Shown here piece by piece: positions 14,137 through 20,318 of a stretch of 37,061 bases of DNA; positions within the stretch are counted from its first letter, which is position 1, and every line of letters starts with the position of its first letter. Below the pieces are notes generated by a model. That model was given only the letters and a program-made list of their open reading frames with translations. It ran no database searches and was not told the DNA's origin. Position numbers and translations under genes: made by a program. The stretch is taken from the NCBI GenBank assembly GCA_002839575.1, contig PGYH01000024.1, positions 1 to 37,061 on the forward strand, written 5' to 3'. Source of the DNA: Methanomicrobiales archaeon HGW-Methanomicrobiales-6. GTDB lineage: Archaea > Halobacteriota > Methanomicrobia > Methanomicrobiales > Methanoculleaceae.

Positions 14137-14616
14137 TCAGTCCTTTTTTCTCGGCACGTCCTTCCAGCGCTGTCGCTCCCAGGCGTCAAGATCCTCCGGC
14201 GACATGCCGTCGAGCCGCTGCCCGGCCTCGTAGCCGGGCTTCGTGCAGTAGAGTTCGGTCAGGCGGACGAGAAGCACGGCCCCGGCGTCTATCCCTTTCT
14301 CCTCTTTTGCCTGTGCCGCGACCGTGTCGAAGACCGATCCGGAACGGAGGAGTTCTCCGGTTCCCTTGAACTGGTACGCAGCACGGATGCCGCCCTGCCG
14401 CGAGACGCCGAACGCAACCCGGGGGTTCTCCGACAGCGCGGGTGCGATGACCTTCATCTCGTCTTCTGCAAGCGCGAACGCCACCTCATCGTTGGCCGTC
14501 GCCTTCGCATAGCGGCCCAACACCACGAACGGCACGCCTTCCGGCGTCGCGACGCAGAGGTGGCAACCCATCGCTTCGATCCAGGCCTTCATCCTGTCTG
14601 TAAGATTCACCGTCAT
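14137..14616 (-). CDS. Pyridoxamine 5'-phosphate oxidase-fold flavoprotein
   Basis: A 159-residue split-barrel protein of the PNPOx-like superfamily. Typical elements: an N-terminal helix with DRMKAWIEAMG, the strand CHLCVATPEGVPFVVLGRYAKA, the DEVAFALAEDEMKVIAPALSENPRVAFGV stretch (strand-turn-strand with the ENPRVA turn), then GIRAAYQFKGTGEL. Members bind FMN or F420 and act in redox reactions or cofactor binding; which flavin is used here cannot be read. The ATG at 14616 is fixed by a perfect GGTGATC ribosome binding site 3 bases upstream. It lies 5 bases after the related gene upstream, sharing operon position between the CCG protein and the ferredoxin. Confidence 0.82.
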   Translation of the reverse strand: MTVNLTDRMKAWIEAMGCHLCVATPEGVPFVVLGRYAKATANDEVAFALAEDEMKVIAPALSENPRVAFGVSRQGGIRAAYQFKGTGELLRSGSVFDTVAAQAKEEKGIDAGAVLLVRLTELYCTKPGYEAGQRLDGMSPEDLDAWERQRWKDVPRKKD

Positions 14617-14621
14617 CTCGA

Positions 14622-15113
14622 TCACCCCTCTAGAACCTTCTCTCCCACGTGCCCCGGCTCGATGGAGTAGGCCTCCTCGACGTGCACGACCACGACCCCG
14701 CGCTGGACGGCTTTCGGGAAGACGATGTCCGGCGGCACCTCGTCCGGCGGTTCGGCCTTGTTCCAGTTCCCCCACTCGTTCAGGATATCCGTCGCGTTTG
14801 CGCCGTACCAGTCGAAGTCACGCGGGAACCCGTACTCCATGTCCACGGCCTTCCCCCGGAAGACCCACCACCGCCCCTCGTCGAGCGGGTGGCAGATCGT
14901 GACCGCGACCTCGGGGTTCTCCTTGATGTTCGCCTTCGTCTTCAAGAGGAACATATCGGCGATCAGGATCTTGTCGTCCATGTGCGTGGCGACGAACCGC
15001 ATCGCGGCGATGTTCGGGTTGCCGTCTCGGTTCGACGTGCAGAGGTAGATCAGGCTCCCTCCCTTGCCAGGAACCCGCAGGGCTTCTTTCATCTCCTTTG
15101 TGAACTTCACCAT
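14622..15113 (-). CDS. Pyridoxamine 5'-phosphate oxidase-fold flavoprotein (second, diverged)
   Basis: A 163-residue PNPOx-fold protein: helix VKFTKEMKEALR, strand SLIYLCTSNRDGNPNIAAMRFVATHMDD, KILIADMFLLKTKANIKENPEVAVTI (the NxKENPxVAV turn typical of this superfamily) and WWVFRGKAVDMEYG. The C-terminal half departs from its neighbour and has a GANATDILNEWGNWNKAEPPDEVPPD insert. Similarity to the adjacent PNPOx gene is confined to the core, consistent with an old duplication. The ATG at 15113 has a GGTGAG site directly upstream; the GTG at 15122 is less likely. It lies 17 bases after the CCG-protein stop. The flavin and substrate are unknown. Confidence 0.82.
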   Translation of the reverse strand: MVKFTKEMKEALRVPGKGGSLIYLCTSNRDGNPNIAAMRFVATHMDDKILIADMFLLKTKANIKENPEVAVTICHPLDEGRWWVFRGKAVDMEYGFPRDFDWYGANATDILNEWGNWNKAEPPDEVPPDIVFPKAVQRGVVVVHVEEAYSIEPGHVGEKVLEG

Positions 15114-15130
15114 TCTTCTCACCTCGTTGA

Positions 15131-16219
15131 CTACTTCACCGGATATCCGAACGCGGCGGTTCCGGCAGGGCCGAGTTCCTCGCCCAGCGCCTGTTTCACG
15201 AGCTGGGTGATGTAGATCGGCTCGATCTCCATCTTCCGGCAGGTCGCCCGCATCACGGAGATGCAGGCCGGGCAGATGAAGACGAGCTCTTCGGCGCCGG
15301 CCTCGGCGGCGTCACCGATATTCCTGCGCTGGATCTCAAGCGCCCGCTCGTGCTGGGTGTGGAAGATCCCGCACCCGCAGCAGAGCCGGTCTTCTCCCGT
15401 GTAGGTCCGCTTCTCTTCGACGGACGTAACACCGATCATCTCGAAGATATCGGCGAGCCAGTCCGACCAGATCTCGCGGCCCCCGCCTCTCGGGGCGTAG
15501 CGCGTCGTGCAGCCACCCTGCACCGCGATGCTGATGCCGAGCGGATTCGTGATCCGATCCGGATGTTCCCGCAGCCAGTTCCGGATGTACTCGAGAATGT
15601 GGACCGGCCGGAACGGCACCTCGATCCCCTGCTGCGTCGCGATGGTCGTCGCCACGTTGTAGCAGGCGTCGTGGGTGAAGACGATCTCGTCGACCCCGAA
15701 CTCTTCGGCCGCTTTAGCAAGGTTCTCGATGAACTGCGGAAGGAACTTCAGCGGCCGGGACGCCCGGCCGAGGTGGGTCTCGGTGAACCCGCACGCGTAC
15801 GGCCCGCCCCCGATGATGGTTGCCTCCTCAAACACCTGTCCCGTGAGGAACTCCGCCTGGGGCACCACCTCGTAGATCCCGCCGGCCGATATCAGCGGGC
15901 CGCCCGCTTCCCCCCTCCTGATGACCGTCGCCGGCTTCGTCAGCCAGTCGCTCGACGGCTTTGCGTCCGCGGGAATGCCGAGAACGCCCGTTTCCTCCTG
16001 CCGCCGTGCAATGAGATCCCACGGGTCGGCGCCCGTGGGGCAGAAGTCATTGCATGCCGCACAGGTGATGCACTCCTTCAGGATCGGGTGGCGTTCTCCC
16101 TCTATCAGGGATTTTATAGCGGTCTTTGCATCGTCCTCTCCATAGGATACGTACGGGCAGCGGACGAGACATTCTCCCCTGCAGCGGGAGAAGTCGCATT
16201 TCGATAGATCAAATGCCAT
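15131..16219 (-). CDS. Heterodisulfide-reductase-like (CCG domain) Fe-S protein
   Basis: A 362-residue protein. The N-terminus carries two [4Fe-4S] motifs: CDFSRCRGECLVRCPY and CITCAACNDFCPTG. The C-terminal part is a CCG (cysteine-rich) domain as in HdrB/HdrD and glycolate oxidase subunit GlcF: GGCTTR, then LCCGCG, then CPAC, the CX~40-CCX~35-CXXC arrangement that binds the non-cubane cluster for disulfide chemistry. An upstream half-domain with HDACYN is a degenerate first repeat. HdrD itself is larger and partners HdrE, which is absent, so this is a soluble paralogue. As first gene of a four-gene redox operon it probably accepts electrons from the ferredoxin or flavoproteins; the substrate is unknown. 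TATA-like gttaaag near 16257-16263. Confidence 0.85.
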   Translation of the reverse strand: MAFDLSKCDFSRCRGECLVRCPYVSYGEDDAKTAIKSLIEGERHPILKECITCAACNDFCPTGADPWDLIARRQEETGVLGIPADAKPSSDWLTKPATVIRRGEAGGPLISAGGIYEVVPQAEFLTGQVFEEATIIGGGPYACGFTETHLGRASRPLKFLPQFIENLAKAAEEFGVDEIVFTHDACYNVATTIATQQGIEVPFRPVHILEYIRNWLREHPDRITNPLGISIAVQGGCTTRYAPRGGGREIWSDWLADIFEMIGVTSVEEKRTYTGEDRLCCGCGIFHTQHERALEIQRRNIGDAAEAGAEELVFICPACISVMRATCRKMEIEPIYITQLVKQALGEELGPAGTAAFGYPVK

Positions 16220-16497
16220 CGCAGGTCCCTCGATCTACCCTGTGTCAATACCCTCTCTTTAACGTGGGGTTCCCGGCAAGATGGGTCTCGAACCGATCTC
16301 CGCCCTTTTCCGCCGGAGAACCGTTCAGGGGAGCAGATCCGGTGAGCGCCGTGGATCGCTGTGTATCCCTGAGAGGGGCCGAACATGTAAGTATCAATAC
16401 TACTTTCTGTTAACGCTGTTAACATTATTGTGCGAGCCGTGTTGCATGATCCTGTTCGGGAAGAACACTCGTGTGGGCTCACAATCACTTCGTGACC
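16220..16497. promoter_or_regulatory. Divergent control region between the redox operon and mrp
   Basis: No gene. It contains an inverted repeat GGTTCCCGGC (16268-16277) with GCCGGAGAACC (16312-16322), a GATCC/GGATC pair (16336-16357), a GTAT-CA-ATAC palindrome (16391-16400) and a tandem CTGTTAAC-G-CTGTTAAC (16407-16423). The AT-rich segment 16385-16430 probably holds the mrp promoter. The function of the repeats is unknown. Confidence 0.4.
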
Positions 16498-16521
16498 GGT
16501 GGACGGACGATTCCGCCCACC
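16498..16521 (+). promoter_or_regulatory. Hairpin in the mrp leader
   Basis: GGTGG-A-CGGA, loop CGAT, TCCG-C-CCACC: nine pairs with one internal mismatch, ending 24 bases before the mrp ATG. It could affect translation. Confidence 0.45.
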
Positions 16522-16545
16522 AGGATGAGGTGTTGAGGGTACGTT

Positions 16546-17399
16546 ATGGCAGAAACAGACAATACAACGAAGGATGCTGGACAGCAGCAGAAAAACCCGT
16601 TTGAAAAGGTTGCCGTGAGCGTCAAGCACGTCATCCTGGTGCTGAGCGGAAGGGGGGCGTCGGGAAGAGCACGGTGGCCGCGAACCTTGCAATGGCGCTT
16701 GCGAACCACGGCTACCAGACGGGCCTTCTCGATCTCGATATCCACGGCCCCAACATCCCCAAGATGCTGGGCATCGAGGAGACCAAACTCACGTCGACGA
16801 ACGGCACGAGGATCGAACCGGTATACGTGGTGCCGGCACTCGGCGTCGTCTCGATGGCGTTTCTCCTGCCGGATAAGAGCACTCCCGTCATCTGGCGCGG
16901 CCCCATGAAGATGCAGGTCATCAAACAGTTCCTCACGGATGTTGACTGGGGAGACCTGGACTACCTCGTGGTGGATCTGCCACCGGGCACGGGAGACGAG
17001 GCGTTATCGATCATCCAGCTTGCCCCGAACGTTGCCGGTGCCGTTATTGTTACGACGCCGCAGGAGGTTGCCGTACTCGACTCGACAAAGGCCGTAAAAT
17101 TCGTCGAGAAAATGGATATCAAGGTTCTCGGCATCGTCGAGAACATGAGTGGCATGGTCTGCCCCCACTGCGGCAAGGAGATCGACCTCTTCGGACAGGG
17201 CGGCGGGAAGAAGGCTGCAGAAGACCTCGGCGTGCCGTACCTCGGCAACATCCCTCTGGACCCCGACATGCGCAAAGCCGGTGACGAAGGACGCCCCTTC
17301 ATCGTCCGGCGTCCGGGTATGAGTGCGGATAACCTCACGTGGGAGCATGTGGACGATGTCATGCAGGCAGTTCTCCGCAGTATCGGAGAGGCGCAGTAG
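16546..17399 (+). pseudogene. Mrp/NBP35-family Fe-S carrier ATPase, 1-nt frameshift in the P-loop
   Basis: Two frames together give one protein of about 284 residues. The first (from ATG 16546) reads MAETDNTTKDAGQQQKNPFEK...HVILVLSG; the second continues KGGVGKSTVAANLAMALANHG from base 16650. Restoring one base in the ggaagggggg run (16648-16657) gives the complete deviant Walker A GKGGVGKST. Later features are intact: DLDIHGPNIPKMLG, DYLVVDLPPGTGDE, and the CxxC (CPHC) that binds the bridging cluster between subunits. Family members assemble and carry [4Fe-4S] clusters, important for methanogens rich in Fe-S enzymes. The rest of the frame shows no decay, so a sequencing error or very recent mutation is likelier than an old pseudogene. 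The next gene follows after 42 bases. Confidence 0.85.
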
Positions 17400-17441
17400 G
17401 ATGCAAGCGGATGCTCCAATGAGACGGAGGCAAGGAGAGAC

Positions 17442-17633
17442 ATGAAAAAGTTCCGTATAGAACTGACCGGGTTCATCGAGATGGACACCGACCAGGAGCG
17501 CGACGCGCGGATACTGGCCGAGCGGATTCTTGAGGAGATTCGCTCGGTCTTTTCCGGGCACGGCGCGATACAGGAAAGTGATATTAAAATAGCCTCTATC
17601 ACGGAAAAACCGCTTACCAGGCAGTACCGGTAG
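17442..17633 (+). CDS. Small protein of unknown function downstream of mrp
   Basis: A 63-residue soluble protein: a strand FRIELTGFIEMD, a helix with RDARILAERILEEIRSVF, then SDIKIASITEKP and a basic tail. The strand-helix-strand pattern suggests a small alpha-beta fold. A GGAGA ribosome binding site precedes the ATG at 17442, and the gene lies 42 bases after mrp on the same strand, so co-transcription is likely. No cysteines are present, so it is not itself a cluster-binding protein. I do not recognise the family. Confidence 0.6.
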   Translation: MKKFRIELTGFIEMDTDQERDARILAERILEEIRSVFSGHGAIQESDIKIASITEKPLTRQYR

Positions 17634-17677
17634 GAGATCCGCCGGAGGTCCAGGCCGATCCGGCCGGACTTGCAGAA

Positions 17678-19567
17678 TCAATCCTGCTCGTGCCGCCGAA
17701 GAAACTCGCGGACCATTCGGGATTCCACCCATCCCCGGTCCAGCTGTCTGATGTACTCGTTGATCCGCTCGACCCGGTCACGGATGACCGTCGACGCCTT
17801 CGGATCGTCGACCAGGTCGGCCATACCGAGGAGCACCTGCAGGGGCTGGCGTATGTGGTCACCGAGGACGGCGAACTGCTCGATGTTCCGCTCGATCTGC
17901 TCGAATGCCTGTTGCCGAAGGCGCTCGTCCTGTTTCCGCTCGGTGATGTCCCTGCCGGCCGCCTGGACGCCGACCACTTTTCCATGCTCCACGATCGGTG
18001 ATTCGTTCAGCTCGACGAACGCCGACGTCCCGTCCTTGCGGCGGAACTCGACCTCGAGTCCCTCGACCGGCTCGCCTCGGGCTAGCTTCGTCTGTGCCGC
18101 CTTCCACGCGGCGAGGGAGAGGGGACTGACATAGTCCCGGCATTTTTGGCCGATGAGTTCGGCGGGTGTGTAGCCAAGGATGCGGGTCACGGCCGGAGAT
18201 ATATAGGCAATCCCGCTCTCGTGGTAGCAGGTATAGATCATGTCGAAACTCCGCTGCGCTATCTCGCGGAACTTCTCCTCGCTTTTGCTGAGCGCCTCTT
18301 CGGCCGCCTTTCGCTTGAATCCCAGTGCCAGAACGTTTGCGGCCGCCTGAACGAAGTTGATGTCGTCCCGGGTGAACCTGCGCAGGGTCCGGGTATGGGC
18401 GCCGAGCACCCCGTACGGCGCCTCGTCACCCTGGATAATGACGCTGATGCCGCTCAGGATCCCCTCGTTTCGCAGGAGGGCCGGGCCCCGGAACCGGGTC
18501 TCGGCGTCGAAGTCTTCGACGATCACCGGCTCATGGGAAAGAAGAGTGTATCCCGCCTGGGAATCGGTTCCTCCATCCACTTTCTCGGTACCGACCCGGA
18601 CTCCGCCGAACCCCACCGCCGCTTCAAGGATGAAGAGATCCTCTTCTGGCAGGTAGCGGAGCACTTTGGCGTACTCGACTTCCAGGCGCTCCGCCACCAC
18701 CCGGACAACGGCGTCCATCAGTTCGGGAGGCTCCGCCCCTGCAAGAGCGAGTCGGCCGAGGTCCGCGACGGCTGCCTGCTGCGCCGCCCGGACGGCGGTG
18801 AGCCGCTCGGCCTGTTTTCTCGCGGTGATGTCGAGGTTGATTCCGGCCCAGAGAACGATCTGCCCGTCCTCATCACGGACCGGAGCTCCCCGGGAGAGGA
18901 TGGTGTGGCATTCCCCGTCGGGATCCGGAACCCTTAGCTCACGATCCCACCGCCACCCTGTATCGAGGCACCGTCTCAAGTCGGCACGCACTGTAGCATC
19001 TTCAAGCGGGATGCACTCCAGCCATCCCGATTGCCGGCACTCATTGAGTGTCTTCCCCGCCAGGTCGAGGAACGAGGGAGAAACGTAGAGTACAGTGCCG
19101 TCCGGCTCACAGATCCAGATGCCGTAGGGCACCAGTTCCCCGACGGCGGCAAAGACCGACTCGGCCCCGACCCGTACTCTCGCAGCCCGGGCGCTCCGCA
19201 CTGCCTCGTCGCGTTCGGGGGTCACGTCCCGGAACCGGGCGAGCACCATCCCGGCGTACGGCTCGCCGGACATCACCCGGCACGAAAAGGAGAACCAGCG
19301 CACCTCACCGGTGGAGGTCTGCATCCGGCAGGTGGCGTGCGCCACCTGCCGCTGGCACCGGAGTGCTTCGATTATCCGGTCGGCAGAGTCTCCCCCCTCG
19401 AAGAGCGGTACGAGGTGGCGGGCGATGAGGTCACCTATCTCCACGCCGCGTGCAGCGTCATCACCGATCCCGAACGTCTCGCAAAACGATCGGTTCAGCC
19501 GCACAACGGTATTATCCCGGTCAAGGATGACGACAGCATCGTCCAGTTCGTCAAAGCAGCGGTACAC
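17678..19567 (-). CDS. PAS-PAS-GAF-PAS sensor protein with HisKA-like end but no ATPase domain
   Basis: A 629-residue cytosolic signalling protein. PAS 1 (~5-115), PAS 2 (~140-252, ending WAGINLDITARKQAE), GAF (~265-415, with LEVEYAKVLRYLPEEDLFIL and PYGVLGAHT), PAS 3 (~430-545, ending AAGRDITERKQDE), then a dimerisation-helix-like tail with LGDHIRQPLQVLL (His571). The protein stops about 60 residues later at EFLRRHEQD, with no HATPase_c N, G1 or G2 boxes, so it cannot autophosphorylate unless another kinase supplies the ATPase. Such short-ended PAS proteins are frequent in Methanomicrobia. The GTG at 19567 follows a ggagat site. No response regulator is adjacent. The signal (redox or small ligand) is unknown. 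Confidence 0.85.
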   Translation of the reverse strand: MYRCFDELDDAVVILDRDNTVVRLNRSFCETFGIGDDAARGVEIGDLIARHLVPLFEGGDSADRIIEALRCQRQVAHATCRMQTSTGEVRWFSFSCRVMSGEPYAGMVLARFRDVTPERDEAVRSARAARVRVGAESVFAAVGELVPYGIWICEPDGTVLYVSPSFLDLAGKTLNECRQSGWLECIPLEDATVRADLRRCLDTGWRWDRELRVPDPDGECHTILSRGAPVRDEDGQIVLWAGINLDITARKQAERLTAVRAAQQAAVADLGRLALAGAEPPELMDAVVRVVAERLEVEYAKVLRYLPEEDLFILEAAVGFGGVRVGTEKVDGGTDSQAGYTLLSHEPVIVEDFDAETRFRGPALLRNEGILSGISVIIQGDEAPYGVLGAHTRTLRRFTRDDINFVQAAANVLALGFKRKAAEEALSKSEEKFREIAQRSFDMIYTCYHESGIAYISPAVTRILGYTPAELIGQKCRDYVSPLSLAAWKAAQTKLARGEPVEGLEVEFRRKDGTSAFVELNESPIVEHGKVVGVQAAGRDITERKQDERLRQQAFEQIERNIEQFAVLGDHIRQPLQVLLGMADLVDDPKASTVIRDRVERINEYIRQLDRGWVESRMVREFLRRHEQD

Positions 19568-19913
19568 GGGAGATCTCCATCGGCCGGTGCGGGATGATCC
19601 CGGACAGCGGACGCCGTATGTTATCTTACCTTTGCTGATTAACTAACATATTTCTTTTTGGAACTCCCGCTATCCGTTGGATGCCGCGGTTATGGGTAAC
19701 CGTTCTGGAGGATGGGTCCTATCCCGATGCGATTCGTCCTGTGATGAAGCGATCTCGCAGGGTCGTATCGGGCGCCGGTGGAGTATCCCGGTGTTTCCCT
19801 GGTCTCGTGGTAAAGTGCCGAAGGGGAGATGATGCCATAGAAAGGCTTCTCTAAAAAATGGGGTTTCTGGTGGTGTTTTATTTTGCGGGGGTGAAGGGGG
19901 CGGAGCGGGAAGA
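19568..19913. other. Gene-free region between the sensor gene and the IS-like hairpin
   Basis: About 350 bases without a supported gene. The sensor promoter lies around 19630-19660 (AT-rich, minus strand). A CGGTTA-TGGG-TAACCG hairpin is at 19687-19702. The long minus-strand frame across 19690-20016 overlaps the tRNA and is not accepted. Confidence 0.4.
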
Positions 19914-19940
19914 CCCCACCCTTCAGGGTGGGGTAGTTCA
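19914..19940. mobile_element. IS200/IS605-like right-end hairpin remnant
   Basis: CCCCACCC (19914-19921), TTCA, GGGTGGGG (19926-19933), then tagttca: an 8-pair perfect stem followed by the TAGTTCA-type tail commonly seen at the end of archaeal IS200/IS605/TnpB elements, where it also forms part of the guide-RNA scaffold. No tnpA or tnpB is present nearby, so this would be a solo end or a MITE-like scrap. The family link is from memory of such ends, not an alignment. Confidence 0.4.
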
Positions 19941-19977
19941 CTTCGAGTAACCCCGAGAACCTGAACAGCAAGATGGA

Positions 19978-20062
19978 CGCCGAGGGGGAGATTTGAACTC
20001 CCGAGGTGCCGAACACCAGTGGCTTTCGAGGCCACCGCCTTCCCGGACTAGACTACCTCGGC
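19978..20062 (-). tRNA. tRNA-Ser (anticodon CGA)
   Basis: An 85-base cloverleaf on the minus strand. The acceptor stem GCCGAGG pairs with CCTCGGC plus discriminator G, the anticodon stem-loop has anticodon CGA between CT and AA, and GGGAGTTCAAATCTCCC forms the T-arm. The long variable arm (TGGTGTTCGGCACC) is diagnostic of a class II tRNA and fits serine. CCA is not encoded. It reads UCG codons. An IS-like hairpin lies 38 bases beyond its 3' end. Confidence 0.95.
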
Positions 20063-20113
20063 ACAGAATCAGCCTAGAGTATTTAGGTTCTTTCACTATA
20101 ATAGTATCGAGAT

Positions 20114-20317
20114 ATGCTCTGTCGATTCACACTCATCCCGGACGGCGGCGTGCTGATCTACCAGGGGCGGCCGGGCGATACCTACGAGGCCGCTCTCCTC
20201 TCTTTCGGGCTCAATCCAGATGCGGCGCTTATTTTCTGCCGTGGAAGAAGCCTGCCGCAGGATAAAAATATCGAGGAAGAGGAGGTCGTGATCTTCCTGG
20301 CCTCCTCGCGTGGATGA
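20114..20317 (+). CDS. Putative ThiS/MoaD-like beta-grasp small protein
   Basis: A 67-residue protein with ubiquitin-like beta-grasp layout: strand FTLIPDGGVLIY, a helix over DTYEAALLSFGLNP, strand AALIFCRGRSLPQD, and the closing EEEEVVIFLASSRG. The sequence order (helix, GLNP, V/IxxRG..LPxD, EEEVVIF) parallels ThiS and archaeal SAMP proteins, but the tail ends Arg-Gly rather than Gly-Gly, so thiocarboxylation or conjugation would need trimming or does not occur. A TATA-like gagtattta near 20077-20085 about 30 bases upstream implies a leaderless mRNA. It ends 1 base short of the intact-frame stop of the convergent thermosome gene. The fold call is tentative; the function is unknown. Confidence 0.5.
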   Translation: MLCRFTLIPDGGVLIYQGRPGDTYEAALLSFGLNPDAALIFCRGRSLPQDKNIEEEEVVIFLASSRG

Positions 20318-20318
20318 C

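Noticed and set aside
16268-16330. Possible tRNA on the minus strand (a ggttcgagacc stretch resembles a T-arm)
   Set aside because: The T-stem has a mismatch and no anticodon or D-arm can be folded; listed only as an inverted repeat.
16645-16660. Programmed frameshifting as the first explanation for split mrp
   Set aside because: Slippage would replace the signature Lys by Arg, and no standard slippery heptamer fits the reading frame; a missing base is simpler.
19690-20016. 108-residue minus-strand frame
   Set aside because: It overlaps the tRNA-Ser gene and the IS-like hairpin; no start signals.
20182-20318. Extended C-terminus of the thermosome
   Set aside because: It arises only from the frame shift by the 46-base duplication and is antisense to a plausible small gene.
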